NCBI GenBank assembly: GCA_900491605.1
Contig: UESW01003827.1
Coordinates: 1,432,967 to 1,496,966, forward strand
DNA from: Calamus simplicifolius
Lineage: Eukaryota > Streptophyta > Magnoliopsida > Arecales > Arecaceae
Reading direction: 5' to 3'
Length of the DNA stretch: 64,000 bases
The translations under genes were made by a program, and so were the position numbers. The first letter of the stretch is position 1, and each line of letters opens with the position of its first letter. The notes below the pieces were generated by a model that did no database searches, had not been told where the DNA came from, and was given only the letters and a program-made list of their open reading frames with translations. Below are positions 10,903 to 23,526 of this stretch, piece by piece.

Positions 10903-13429
10903 TTACTAGATGCCTTTGTGACACATATTGAACAGAAAGCAATGGGTTCCATATATCATATTATTGAAAACCACTGAATCTTACTGGTGCGACATAAAAA
11001 GTGGCAAAAATTTGATTATTGTGTTTTTGACATAGTATACATTATTCATCATAATAACAGTAGGGAATCTCTTCTTCCCACCATGTTTGTATGCTATCAA
11101 CAAGGCACAAAGCCTACCAACATGGACATAGTTTCAACATTCTTCTTACAACATCATAATATCCAAGTGACAATCACATTGTCATTTATTCTACGGCAAA
11201 GAGGAAGGCCTAGTAGCTAAATATAGATCTACAGTCTTAAGTTTATATATATCTACTAAAATTGTGTGTATTTGATGTGATTTACAAGTTTAATGGGTTA
11301 GAGGAAGCAAAAGATATAAAGCAAATATTTTTCAAGTTCAAGATTTTAATGTAGCATTATAGTATTCTTTAAAATGGGACAGAAAATCCAAATATGATGC
11401 ATCCACTAAACAATCATGAGAGTTAATATGAGTCCAGCATAGATAACTTGCTAAGGCAGGAGATTCTCAGAAAAATATATAACTCAATCCCCAAAAAAGT
11501 GGAATCATTTGATGTGAAGGGATTAAAAAAAAAAAAAAACAAAACCAGCTAGATTAATCTCACACCAACAAATACAAGTAACTAAATTTAGATATTTTTT
11601 CTGATCTTGAATTTTTTGCTTTAAGCTCCTGCCAAAGGGCAGTTTAGGCATATAACAGAAATAAATGCTTCTTTTCATAATTCAAAGATAATACATGCAT
11701 TATTATCTAACATTCAAATGAAGCAATTCATTTGGAAACTAAGCAGCTACAATGGATCAAAAAAGATCTGATCATCTCACATAATAAACTAGAGCAATAG
11801 AACAATAGGTGGATATAGATTTGGCCTGTTAATCCATGTTTCCTTGGTCAAGAATTTTATCATGACAATTGTCAAGGGTGATTTCATTTATCATGTAATA
11901 TTTAACATCATTTAGTTCACAAAGTTGTGCTTAGGTCATCTCGAGGTTTACTGGCCCTCCATGGTTTCACAAATTTCAAAGCTACCTAATATTAGAGAGG
12001 GAAAATATAGGCTTGGCAAGTTGTACTGACCTGACTTTATCCAAGTAATCCAAAACATAGGCCCTAAGATGTGCAGGAGATAATTTGGAAAATTAAATAT
12101 AAAAACCAAAATCGATCAAAAATAGCTCTATTGTTTTCTTTCCTCTTGGTGATCGCTAAATGCCCCCTTCCAGAGCAACTTAATTGTGTTCAACAAATTG
12201 CTGGAGAAAAGGTATGGTATGCTGACAGCGCAGAAGGAACTTTCAGGGCTGCCACAATGGGGACAGGCTGGCTGGAATGCCAAAATCCCTATCATGCTCT
12301 AACCATTGTAGCAATTCCAAGAGAAGGTGGGAACCAACATTAGAGAAGCAGGAGATAGGTGAGGATGGAAGGATAGCCATTATATGCTATCATCCTTTTC
12401 TTAAATTGCAGGCAACTTTACATGATCATTACAAGGTTTTCAATTTTCAAGCTATATATTATTGGTAATATAGCATGATATAATACAGGTTTACGCCGCT
12501 TCAATTTGTTCCTGTGAAAAATCCAATGTAAGAACTTAAAATCAGGTTGTAACCTTGACGCAAATTCAACCTATTTCATACATGGTTACCTGGCTGCAGA
12601 TTCAAGATTACCTAGTCCACATCAGGTTGGGCCAAATTATCTGCCCCAAAAGATACCTTGTGTTCCAAATAGTCAACATTTTTAATTAAGATCATGTGTG
12701 ATAAATGTTGTACTAAAGAATTTAGAGAAGTTAATAGTGATAAACAAGCATCCTTTAGCAGGAATAAATGAAGAAAAAGAACACATGAAACCAGCCACTA
12801 GCAATTAAGAACCCTTATTGGTTATGTCCATCGAGATTTTTGAAACATTTTGATAATTCTCAAAAAGCACAGCTTTGGGAAGATAAAAATCACCTTTAAT
12901 CTTAAGGCAAAAATACTTGTGCAAGATCCATATTTGAGTTCAAAGTTTTTTTGAATGGCTCTTCATAGTGGTAAGGCATCATCAACATAAGCCCTCTATA
13001 TTGTTTTGATCCATAAACTAAATGGCTTCAACAAGGATGGCATGAGAATTAATCACCAATAAATAGAGAACCAGTCTTGACAAAATGTCAATCAATTTAA
13101 CTTAAATAAAATGGTACACTGACAATAAGATATTGCTGGTCTAAGAACAAATATGCGGACTACTAACTTCAATATTATGTGAAATATTGTTATGCAAACA
13201 AAAATCCAAGATAAACAAAACACGCACTAACATATAGTGTAATATTTTTACCATAAAGGTAGAAAATTTATTGATAAAGATTTAACTATAATACAAATAC
13301 TGGAAACTTTTTCACATATCGATCAATGTTTTCACCAACCTTCCCACCCCTTCAAGCACACAGTTAGGTCATTTCACTTTGTAATTGCATATAAATTTCG
13401 CAATGGATAAGCTCAACGAAGGCTCATTA

Positions 13430-13610
13430 TTTCAGTACCAGATCCCATACCAGTATCACACCAATATGTATTTCGCCATGTCCAATACGGAGGTTGGTTC
13501 ATACCAAGACTTGGTAAGCACTACATATTGAGTTTTGGATCAGTACCAGCACAATATGCTACATCTGGTACAGCGTAGTATGCATCAGTACAGCATACTG
13601 TGAGCTCAAT
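13430..13610. repeat. TACCAG/TACAGC-rich dispersed repeat
   Basis: Phrases such as cagtaccag, ccagtatca, ggtacagc and cagtacagc recur over about 180 bases in degenerate form. It may be a small non-autonomous element. No terminal repeats or target duplications were found by eye. Confidence 0.3.
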
Positions 13611-14183
13611 TTTACTCTAATTAATGTGACCCCATTGAGATGAACCTTGAAAAATATAGGTGTCGATGGTTTGGCTAGTCCAATTAGCTTATATAATTTC
13701 CTAACTGCCACTTTGTTAGTAGCTTGATTATTTATCTAGTGAAATTTGTGAAAAAAAGTAGAGTCCAGTACTATTATTGATGCAATGCTAAGATCCTTGA
13801 GTCATCCATAAACATTTCCTAGATGGTTCCTTTCTACCACATTGAACCATCTGTATCAGCTTTCCTTTTACCTTCAGATGATGTTGGAGTTGTCTCAAAC
13901 ATAGCCAGGTAAGTCATCTACCAATATATATGATGACTGTGAGGCTTCAGAGTGTTCCTTCTCAGCATGGAGTGAAAAATACCACACGATCATCCCATCA
14001 AAACTGCTTTCATATAGCACAAGCACCCATCAGATCATATATCAATTAAACTTTTGTTGATAACCCATTATACAGCACATTTTCAGACATGATCTTAAAA
14101 CAAACCACATCATGCCTAGAGTTTAGCACATCTTTAACTTGTGAGAATATCAACCCATTAGATTAAGGATAAATGGACTACAT

Positions 14184-14249
14184 AAACTCAACTCAACTCA
14201 ACTCATCTAAGCCTTTTCCCAGCTAAATGGACTACATGGTTTTATTAAT
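14184..14249 (+). mobile_element. SINE-like 3' fragment
   Basis: A CAACT-type short tandem (ctcaactcaactcaactc) is followed by atctaagccttttcccagct. This resembles the conserved 3' part of widespread plant Au-like SINEs (taagccttwtcccaac...). No tRNA-like head with A and B boxes was identified upstream, so this is at best a truncated copy. Confidence 0.35.
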
Positions 14250-15490
14250 TTGTTATTACCATCCTTTATACAGGAAAAAACAATTGATTGGAGGAAAATT
14301 TTCATTCTCCTCCTAAATGATTCTTTTTTTAAGTATCTTGAATTCCTATAGTTGTCCTATAACAGACCTATCTTTGACGAAATAGCGTGGGTACAAAGCT
14401 AAAGATCATCACCTCCCACATGATGAAGATTTAGTCAAAGATGTTCTCATAAATAGAACATGAAAATTCCAAGCTCATAAGACCATCTTCAAGAACTTGT
14501 AAAGAACCTAGTATTCAATATTACCATTTTCACTTTTCTTAGACCCATTAGATGGAAGAGAATTTCTCATTGCCAACATGGAGGACTCCGCATGTGAAGC
14601 CACTTCTCGGCTACTATCTCACCTCAACAAACTTCTTAATAACTTTAAACTCCCCAACTTCCACATTCCAACCACTCCTTGGCTATTATCTCACCATAAT
14701 AAACTTCTTAGTAGTTTTAAAAACACCAACTCCTACATTCAACCATAATTCCCTTACATTTATTTAGCATTAGTGTCTTTTCACTAGAGATGTGCCCCAT
14801 AAAATCTCTATAACAATGTATATAGAATCTCCGAAACAATTTACTTGAGATCCATAATACACATGCTCTCTTCCCTTTAAGTCCTACACACCTCAATCCG
14901 TGAGGCAAAGTTTCTTGTCATTCTTCTGATCATGTTATACTAGATATCAACAAATCTTTTAGTCTTTTCATCGCAACAATAGGCACAAAAAGGGCAAGTA
15001 AATAGTTGTAACAGAAGCTAAGCATAGAGTAGATAAGAAAGAAACTAGAAATAAAATCATGCCAAAGTACTCAATCTGCAGTCCTTTCCAATGATGTATG
15101 TGTTACAATAAACTAACCAAAGCTCTCAAGCACTAAGAGGTCTATGTTCCTTAAGTCTATAACATACATACATTCCTTAAGTCTATAACATACATGCATA
15201 CATACATGCATGCATATATACATGCAATTTCACATGACCCTTCTAACCCAACAGTAAGTGATCAAAGCAAAGAACTTCCATGCAAATTCATCGTCAAAAG
15301 GATAACAACCATTTTGTCAGCCTCGGTGAAATGGTTCTAAATGCTACTATGCAACCAAGTAACTTAACAAAATGCCAGTGCAAACACTCAGATTCTAAAT
15401 GCACATAGTATAAAGTTAATCCGTTGCCATAAAAAACAGAGGAAGAGCAAGCAATCCATAGATACGCAAGAGAATTGAAGGATAACTTAC

Positions 15491-15564
15491 CCATCCACTG
15501 TGTTGGCTACAACACCCCATGCAAGCAGTTTTGGTGATAAGTTTCTGTGACTTGACAAGTGATA
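15491..15564 (-). other. Splice-bounded segment downstream of the CFIm68-like stop
   Basis: On the minus strand a 74-base segment is bounded by a good acceptor (TTTATGTTTCAG) and a good donor (GTAAGT). It lies about 100 bases past the CFIm68-like stop codon. One frame is open (LSPKLLAWGVVANTVDG). It could be a 3' UTR exon, an alternative C-terminus, or an exon of another minus-strand gene reaching 9549. Confidence 0.3.
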
Positions 15565-15661
15565 CTGAAACATAAAAAGGAAGTGGCAAAAAATATATTT
15601 GTTTGATCAGCCAAACACATTCTGCTTCTAGGCCAAGAAAAGTTATGTGCTCAGGCAACAG

Positions 15662-17438
15662 TCAGCGCCTCTTTGAATGCTCAACTTCCCGTGACCTGCT
15701 CCGAGCCCTTGACGATTGTCCCCTGTCCCGATCATCATCGCGCTCAAGCTCCCGGTCCCTATGCCTATAATGATCGCCATGTCTGTCCCTGTCATCTCGA
15801 TACCTATCCCGTTCGCGATCTCGCTCCCTTTCCCTCTCCCTCTCTCTATCCCTCTCCCTTTCTCTGTCCCTCTCCCGACCAATATCCCTCTCATCACGGT
15901 GCCTTCTTTCCGACCACTCTTGTCCAGGACCCATATCTTTCTCCCTATCATGCCTTCTATCCGAGCTCCCGACCGATCCCTATCAGGCCCCCTATCTTTC
16001 CCATGGCTCCCTTCCCCATACTGCTGGTCTGATGCAGCATCTTCCCCATAACTTGACTGCTCTTCCCCTCCCCATCCACCCATGTTAGGATCTGGCCACA
16101 TCCCCACACCACCTGCTGGCATCCCCCTCCCAAAGAATGCAGGGTTCACATGAGGAGCAACAACAGGAGGGAACGAGGGCATCATTCCAGGAAATGGGCC
16201 TCCCGTAGGCCCTGCAGGGAAACCTCCATATCCACCACCAAATCTCCCCATTGCTGCTCCATAGCCTGTCGGATCAAAACCCTGGCCAAGCATAGCTCCT
16301 GGATGCAACACCGGTGGGGTGGGGGGGCAATCCCACCATTTCCCATGATACCCCGTCCACCAACCGGGCCCATCCTGTTCCTCATATTCCCCATTGGACC
16401 TCTATTCCCCATCCCGCCACCTCGTCCCCAATTTCCCCGCCACCACCGCCGCCGCCGCCAGCATTGCCCCTCCCGTAATTCCCACCAGCTGCAGCTCCAC
16501 TCCCTCCTCTGCCCTTCTGGGCGAAAGTTGGCTGGTTTTGAGCCATGGACTGTTGATTCTTGCTGACCTGGTTCTCACCCATCCGGCGGATGGTGTTCGG
16601 CGACGCCAGTGCCACAACGCATGGCCGACCATTGAAGATATGTCCGTTCATCCCCTCTTTGCAAGCCGCTGCAACCATCGGATCGTAGAATTCAACCTGG
16701 GCATAACCCTTCGACTTCCCGCTTGCCTTCTCATCGAAGAACCTCACTTCTTTCACCTGCCCGTACTTGCAGAGCTCCGCCTCAAGATCGGCATCCGTGG
16801 TCCACCAGTGAAGCTCCCAACGAACAGCGTAGTCCCACCAACTCCTCCCCCGCCTGCACCAACCGCACCACCAGTAACGCTTCCTCCAACCCCAGCTACA
16901 CTCCCTTGCCTCTGAAAACCCTCGTTCCCGAAGCTCCCTCCTTGTCTCGAGAAACCCTCGTTATGGCCCTGCATCTGGTTAGGCCGACCAGTAACCTGCC
17001 CAAGATCAGTCCGACTCCCACCTGCAGGCATCTGTGCCGGAGAAGGCAGCGGCAGCGGGAGCGGCAGCGTCGCCGCTCTCACCCCAACCGCCTCGCCGCT
17101 ACCCCTGAACGCTCCATCTTGAAAACCGCCGGATCTGTCCACGGGGCGCTCGATCTTCTGCTCCCCAGCGATCCCGGGATCTGGACCCTCTCCAGCGGCT
17201 CCACCGGCTGAATCGGTGGCGGAGGCGGAGGAGGAGCCTCGTTCCGCTTCTCCTCCTCCCGCTGCAACCTCCCGTGCTCGTCGCTCCGTTGCAGATTCTG
17301 GTGAAAACCTTCACCGACGTTGACGTCGTTGTAGAGATCATCGTAGTCGTCCTCCTCCCCGTAGAACTGCTCCTCGTCCTGAACGGCCGAGATCGCCTCG
17401 TTCCGGTGGAGACCAACCCGATCGCCGCCCTGATCCAT
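15662..17438 (-). CDS. CFIm68: CFIm68/CPSF6-like RNA-binding protein (RRM, Gly-rich, RS tail), frame broken in G/C runs
   Basis: Role (family knowledge): large subunit of pre-mRNA cleavage factor I, which binds RNA in the nucleus through an RRM and influences poly(A) site choice. Seen, reading from ATG 17438: an acidic Glu/Asp/Tyr-rich N-terminus; Pro and Gly-rich linkers; an RRM (about 16840-16600) with TTLFVG, the CPSF6-type WWTTDADLEAEL and KSKGYAQVEFYD; Gly/Met/Pro-rich repeats (GPMGNMRNRMGPVG); and an RS/RE/RD tail ending at 15662. The intronless span needs five frame changes, all in the same direction. Each coincides with a G or C run that looks one base short: near 17190, 16822, 16440, 16310 and 15975. 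With five bases added the span is a multiple of three, about 593 residues. That pattern favours sequencing or assembly errors over a pseudogene. The family call is good; which plant paralogue is unknown. Confidence 0.8.
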
Positions 17439-19355
17439 TGGGAGCAGAACTCCGGCTAGGGTTTTCAACAAAGTCCGTCTGAGAGAGAACCCTAATTCGG
17501 AAGGTTCTCGACGAACAAAACACCATTCCATCCTTAAATCAGTCCGCCGAAGCATTATAACGAAGTTAGATCTGACAATCACCACCGTCCAATCAGCGGA
17601 TGCGGGACTGAGAGTTTCTTGTCGTCATGGGTTCTAAGGTAGCAGTTAAAGAAGGAGCGGGAGCATCTCAACAACATTTGGGATGAATAATTGATTTCTC
17701 TCGATGGTTGACCGGGTCACAGCTGGAGGAAACGAGTGTTTGCCGTTCTGTTACCACTGGTAAAATTACGAATGAGAACATCAGAGCCGTCCATAACAAC
17801 AGCTCGGTCCGGAAATTTTCAACGTGGGCCGTAAAAATTTATCCAAGTTTACGACAGACGTTTGTTTAGGTTTGGTTGGATATAAAATATGAAAGCTAAT
17901 GAATTTTTACTTTTTTGACTTGGAAAAATATCGGCGATTCCTTAATTCTAAGCTTCGCCACAATATTACCGAGTTGCGTGGGTCCCCGCCGCCATAGTGA
18001 CGTGGATAAAATATTATCAAGTTGCGTCAAAATCTAGAATCCAAGAAAGGGAGACATTGATAAGTAAAGGATGTAACATATCTCGTCATTTAACTTTTAG
18101 AAGCTAACGTGGTTTTTTAGGTGTGGATTCAAATTCAAGCGTAACCATTTTACATGCATGCATAGCTTAATTTTATGAAGAGGTTTTCCTCTAAATAAAT
18201 ATTTATTTGCATTGTATTTCAATATTTACTATTTTCAAGCTTTTCTGACCTAATTTAATCAGTCTCCTTGATCCATTGGAAGGGCAAATCATTTCAAGGG
18301 AAGGGACTGCTCTTCAATTTTTTTTTTTTTCCCCAAGAGCAAAATTTAAATGTTATTTAAAATATGTGTCACTAAATTTTTTGCTTAATAAATAAAGTGT
18401 TTAAAATTATCATGCTTAAGAAATAATACTTACTGACTGTTATTTTGTTCTTATGTTACTTATTGAATAAAGAAGCTAATAAAGAATATATATACTGAAT
18501 CGCATCTAAACATTATTCTTTCTGCAATTGGCATAATACTTTTTAGACAAAAATTTATGAGGCTTGCTTATTGCATTAATTAATAAAAAACAAACAAAAT
18601 TATCATTGAATATATCAAATCTTAAATTATAGATTCATAAATAAAAATTTTATATTAAGACAGTAACATTTCAAAAGTAATTCTACATTGAATGAAAAAT
18701 AAATGTATTCTACGCTTATAATCCAAGTTTACTTATAAAATTATCCGCTAACGTATTGATTGGGCCAATAAATGAACTTGCGGTGTTCCAAATAAAATTA
18801 GAATCGATTTGAATGTGCAAAAATTGATAGATATTAGAAAAGGACTACATTGTGTAGCTTGAGAGTATATTATGATTAATTTATGATGTTCGATGAAAAT
18901 ATAGCATTATGAACATCGAAACCGGTTCGAGAATGAATTCTAGCTAGCATGTAACCGATTACAGTAATAAACGAATGAACTTGCTACTAATTAACTTTCA
19001 TTCAAATTTTAAGCCATATGATTTTTGCTTATTATTAACAAGTTAATTAGATTAAAAGGTAACGGTGACATTCTGTTCGCAGACGGCTGCGAGGGCAACC
19101 CATATCATTCCTTGTTCACAAAACTTGCCCCAGTCCCTCTGCTGCCTGGAATCAGATCAGGTGGTGAAGAGGATTAACCCAGATAGGCCTACAGACCAGG
19201 AGTGTTAGGATACTTCTGTGGATCTCATGGGCCAGGGTTCATGAGACATTGATGCTGATTCAGATGTCCTGCAGGACTGCTCTTTTCAGAATTCTGATCG
19301 TGTGATGGCAGAGGACCAGGAGGAGGTCCTAGCTATCTCCAGTTAATCAATGAAG
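17439..19355. other. CFIm68-like promoter side, then AT-rich intergenic DNA
   Basis: 17439-17700 is moderately GC-rich and should hold the 5' UTR and promoter of the minus-strand CFIm68-like gene; no clear TATA box was seen. From about 17850 the sequence is very AT-rich with poly(T) near 18318, and no gene is visible. About 19080-19350 is GC-richer and is probably the end of the LINE ORF1 or linker. Confidence 0.4.
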
Positions 19356-19364
19356 ATCTTAATT

Positions 19365-20278
19365 TGAAATGTTAGAGGCGCTAATAAGCCCTCATTCCGT
19401 TCCTCTTTTGGTAGATTGATTCAACTACATAATTTTGATATATGTATCCTTTTAGAAACCAGACTGTCAGGAGATAGTTTGGTGCAATTTCGGAGGCAGA
19501 TTGCCCGGTCCTGGTCTTCATATGCGGTGGAGGCTGAAGGGTTGTCTGGAGGCATTTTGGCGTGACCCTGTCGTCACGATTGATGCATTTCATCAGAGTA
19601 ATCAGCAGATAGGTCTTGTTGTCTCTGAAGGGACTTCTGACCCCTGAATCTTATCGGCGGTCTATGCCAGTACGGACTACCGTGAGCGACAGGCTCTTTG
19701 GTCCGAGTTGACTTCCCTCCTAGCTCAAGGGATTCCTTCCATTATTGCTGGTGATTTCAACTGCATTACTGAGGCCAGTGAGAAGAGAGGGGGCAGGCCA
19801 GTCACCAACTCTGCTGATATTATTGAATTTAGATCATTCATTGGATCTACTGGGCTGATGGATTTGGGGTATTCGGGGCCCCAATTTACTTGGTGCAATA
19901 ACCGGCAGGGGACAGCTCGTGTTTGGGAGAGAATTGATAGAGCTTTGGCTACAGCTCAGTGGCTCCAAAAATACCCTGCTGTCACTGTTACTCACCTTCC
20001 TAGGATCGCCTCGAATCATTGTCCTATTCTGATTTCCTTGAAGGCTGATCTACATCTAAGGAAACAGTTTAGATTTGAACGGTTCTGGACGGTCCATTCT
20101 GCTGCTCGGGCTATCATTTCTCAGATCTGGCACCTTCCTATCAGGGGTAATGCTGTCTATCGGATATCCCACCGTCTTTTGTTGGCCAGTCGCAGACTTT
20201 CCAGATGGAATAGACTGGAGGTTGGGGATCTGGTTAGGCAAGTGGAGCAGGCTGAAGCTATTATATGTGCCATTCAGT
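19365..20278 (+). pseudogene. LINE endonuclease domain
   Basis: The segment reads NVRGAN, LLETRLSGD (catalytic Glu region), AGDFNCI (Asp/Asn) and SNHCPILI (Ser-Asn-His), the APE-type endonuclease motifs. Stops and frame changes lie between about 19560 and 19700; the frame is open from 19708 to 20280, which ends in a TAG. The enzyme would nick target DNA to prime reverse transcription. It is inactive here because of the breaks. Confidence 0.8.
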
Positions 20279-20280
20279 AG

Positions 20281-22482
20281 AAGGATGACCAGGACGGTTT
20301 TCTATTGGACTCTGATCTCTACTTATTGCGAGAGAATCTTGCTCGCCATCACTCCCTTCTTCGACAGCAGGAGTTATATTGGAGGCAGAGATCCAGGGTT
20401 CAGTGGATCCGTGAAGGGGATCGTAATACCAGATTCTTCCACCAGGCTACTCTGAAGCGGCGGGCAGCTAACAGGATCCGGAGGTTAGTGGATGCTGAGG
20501 GGAATTATCAGGAGGATATTCATTCTATTCGTTCTCAGCTTCTTCATTTCTTCCAATCCAGATGGTTTGAATCTTTTGGCAATGAGGTTCCGGTTATTCA
20601 GGTATCTGATACCAGGAAGGTGTCCTCTTTGGATAACGCCATGCTTGTCAGGCCTATTCATGCGGAGGAGGTTCGTTGGGCTCTTTGGGAGCTTGGACCG
20701 GATAAGGCTCCTGGGCCAGATGGGTTCCCGCCCTTCTTTTTCCATCATTATTGGGATATTATTGGGCAGGAAATGGTTCAGGCTATCCAAACTGTTTTCC
20801 AATCTAAGCACATTCATGAGGATTGGAATCAGAGACTTATTACTCTTGTGTCTAAACGCTCGAATGCTTCTCTACCTCAGCACTTTAGGCCGATTAGCCT
20901 ATGTACTACTATGTACAAGGTTTGTGCCCGTCTCTTAGCTTCTCGCCTCTGAGCTGTGATCCCTCGTATTATTTCTGAGGAACAAGGGGCATTAATCAGA
21001 GGGCGGTCTATCTCGAATAATGTCCTCATCACTCAGGAGTTTATGCATGATCTACATAGAGCCCCTGCCAGACGGTGTCTTATGGCCATTAAGCTTGATA
21101 TGGAGAGAGCATATGATAGACTGAGCTGGACCTTCTTGTATCGTTCTCTTCAGGAGTTCGGTTTTGATGAGAGGTTTATTGAGTGGGTTATGGCCTGTAT
21201 CCAGAGGCCTTCCTTCTCCTTGATCATCAATGGGAGCCCGACTGAGTTTTTCCACTCTTCGGTTGGATTACATCAGGGATGCCGTTTATCTCCCCTTCTG
21301 TTCATCTTGGCTACGGATGATCTCTCTCGAGCTCTCCATCAGGCTCAGCACAATCAGAGGATTGTCCCTTTTATGATGGGGGATGCAGGCCTTTTCATCT
21401 CTCATCTTTTATTTGCTGATGACTGTATCCTTCTGGGTCAAGCCTCTACTGATAATGCGGCTTCCTTTGATTCCATTATTCAGCACTATTGTCAGGCTTC
21501 GGGTCAGAAGGTCAACCTTCAGAAGTCTTCTATCTGCTTTAGCCCGAAGACTCCCAGACCAATCAGTGAAGCTATCATTAATCGGTTGGGAATCACTACT
21601 CAGACTGACCGATTTATGTATCTGGGGATCCCCATGACTGGCAGACGTCCTCGCTGTTCCGATTATGTGGATCTAGAGAGGCGGGTTCGTCAGCGTATCG
21701 AGGGTTGGCATGTCACTTATCTATATATGATGGCATGGATTACCATTATTCGGTCGGTTCTTTCTTCCCTTCCGCTCTATATGTTATCGAATGCGGCCAT
21801 CCCGACTACTTGCTTGAGGAGGATTGAGAGATGTTATAGAGATTTTCTATGGGCTTCTATGCAAGACGGGCATGGTATTCATCTTCTATCTTGGGACATG
21901 ATCTGTATGCCTATTCATGAAGGGGGTCTTGGGATCCAATCCTTGTTGGTAAGGCATCAAGCTTTATTGGCCAGACATGCTTCTCGCTTCCTTCTGGAGC
22001 CGCACTGTCTCTGGAGCTCTGTCATGCGTGCGAGATACGGTGATTGGAAGTCAGGGGAGTACATTTTGCCGCCCAGGGGAAGTTCCTCCTTTTGGAAGGA
22101 GGTGTGCCAGGTTGGTGACTCTATTAGGAAGAACGTCTCTTGGATGGTTGGTGATGGTCACTCTATTGATGCTATTCATGATTCGTGGATTTCTAAGCTT
22201 CCTCTGTCTCGGTGGCCCTCATTTATTAGCACTGATAATCCCACTGACATGAGGGTTAAAGATTTGATCTCATTAGATCCCCCCTCCTGGAATACCCTCA
22301 AGGTGACCAGTCTATTTGGTGAGGAACTCTCTCAGTGGATTCTATCGATTCCTCTTATCTCTGGTCCCTCGGCTGATGTGAGGCTATGGCAGAGATCCTC
22401 CCTCTCTAGGGCCCCTTTCAGGGAACTTATGAAGATCTTTAGGCCTCAGTCTCAAGAAACGAAGGATGCTGCATGGATATGA
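20281..22482 (+). pseudogene. LINE reverse transcriptase domain
   Basis: Two long open stretches (20305-20952 and 20956-22482) are in one frame, separated by a single TGA at 20950-20952. Visible motifs are DKAPGPDGFP, FRPISLC, IKLDMERAYDRLSW, GLHQGCRLSPLLF and the catalytic LFADDCILL, then the LINE connection region (HGIHLLSWDMIC...GGLGI). FADD replaces the more common YADD, which is frequent in plant L1 elements. The 508-residue stretch shows the copy is not very old. Confidence 0.9.
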
Positions 22483-23000
22483 TTGCTTCCCACTCTTCCT
22501 AGGGTTCAGCTTTTTATCTGGAAGCTTCTTTAGGAGTGCATACCGACGAGTGCCCTGCTCTCCCGTAGGGGCCTTCTATCCAGCCGACCTGTCCCTTGTG
22601 TGGTTTGGAGGATGAGACTATAGACCATGCTATCTTCAAATGTCCAAGAGCTAGATGGATTTGGCACTTGATGGGCTATGATTATAGAGTGGATGTTTAC
22701 GGTTCTCCACGTCCTATCTTTTTCCAGGATCTTCGGATGGCTCCTCAGCATATACGTGGTCTCTGGGCGGCCACGGCTTATCAGATTTGGCTATCAAGGA
22801 ATCAGATTATTTTCTCGGAGGACTGTATTTCTTCACATCAGCTTGTGAGGAAGATTAGATCTTTGTCCGCGGATTATGCCCGTGCTATTCAATCTGTTGG
22901 TTATAACATCTCTGGCCTTTGGGGTTCCCCTGTTGCTTCGGCAGCGAACTGTCGTATGATATTCATTTGCTGTGAGCCCCCCCTCCAGGGTTTGTTAAAA
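22483..23000 (+). pseudogene. LINE zf-RVT zinc-binding region
   Basis: After a stop at 22480, the text continues as a Trp/Leu-rich segment (LFIWKLL) and then CGLEDETIDHAIFKCPRARW in another frame (from 22596). This matches the zf-RVT domain with its C-x-H-x-C pattern. It links RT to RNase H. Frame changes occur at both ends. Confidence 0.7.
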
Positions 23001-23476
23001 TCAACTTTGATGGGAGTGTCCGCGGCAGACTAGCTGGTTCGGCCTTCATCATTCGCGGGCTACAGGGCGATATGCTGGCGGCTGGCGGATTTGGTACCCT
23101 GGATTCCTTTGTCCCTATGTCCGAGCTTTATGCTGCATGGACAGGTATTTCTTATGCTTCTCAGACTCTTCGAGCACAGAGGCTTGTGATTGAGGGAGAC
23201 TCTATGACAGTCATACAGTGGATGCAGAAGGAGAGTTCTCCTGATGTATCCACCAATTCGATCCTCAGGGATATTTGGACCATGCTTTAGGAGGTGGATA
23301 CTGCCCAGATTCGACATGTATTCCGTGAAGCCAATACGACAGCTGACTGGGCAACGGCGGCCGTGGCTCAGCATATAGGCTATAGGATATGGAGGATGGG
23401 TGACCTCTGTCCCCCTGTGTTGTTGCAAATTTTGTATTCGGATGTATCTGGGTTGATCCATACTAGACTAGTGTGA
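22990..23476 (+). pseudogene. LINE C-terminal RNase H domain
   Basis: The four acidic positions of RNase H are visible: INFDGS (Asp), MSELYAAW (Glu), IEGDSMTVIQW (Asp) and REANTTADW (Asp). One frame change (near 23030) and a TAG at 23288-23290 interrupt it. This plant-type RNase H is typical of a subset of plant L1 LINEs. Confidence 0.8.
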
Positions 23477-23491
23477 TCGCTCGTCTGTACC

Positions 23492-23526
23492 AAAAAAAAA
23501 AAAAATAAATAAATAAATAAAATAAT
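23492..23526 (+). repeat. LINE poly(A)/(TAAA)n tail
   Basis: About 13 A residues are followed by four to five TAAA units, directly after the RNase H end. A poly(T) run (about 23537-23552) follows closely. Confidence 0.8.

Larger units (their letters stand above)
9629..15490. other. AT-rich non-coding stretch, intergenic or intronic
   Basis: Stop codons are dense in all frames and I see no domain-like protein. It holds an (AT)n microsatellite (10881-10902), a TACCAG-rich patch (13430-13610) and a SINE-like fragment (14184-14249). It lies between the exon-like segment at 9549 and the CFIm68-like gene, so part of it may be intron of a minus-strand transcript. Confidence 0.4.
19360..23525 (+). 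mobile_element. L1-type LINE with endonuclease, RT and RNase H, 5'-truncated and defective
   Basis: Domains on the plus strand, in order: AP endonuclease (about 19365-20060), reverse transcriptase (about 20650-21550), connection and zf-RVT region (to about 22700), and RNase H (about 22990-23440). An A-rich tail with TAAA repeats ends the element at 23492-23525. This is the layout of plant L1 elements that carry a terminal RNase H. ORF1 is missing or reduced to its last bases, so the copy is 5'-truncated near 19080-19350. At least four stops or frameshifts interrupt ORF2. No target-site duplication was found by eye. Confidence 0.9.

Noticed and set aside
12071..12468. Plus-strand frames near 12071-12468
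   Set aside because: No domain, no splice logic, AT-rich context; GC-richer patch may be an old repeat.
15662..16051. Plus-strand Pro/Ser-rich ORFs (15673-16032 and 15716-16051)
   Set aside because: They are the antisense of the RS/RE-rich tail of the CFIm68-like gene; low-complexity shadows.
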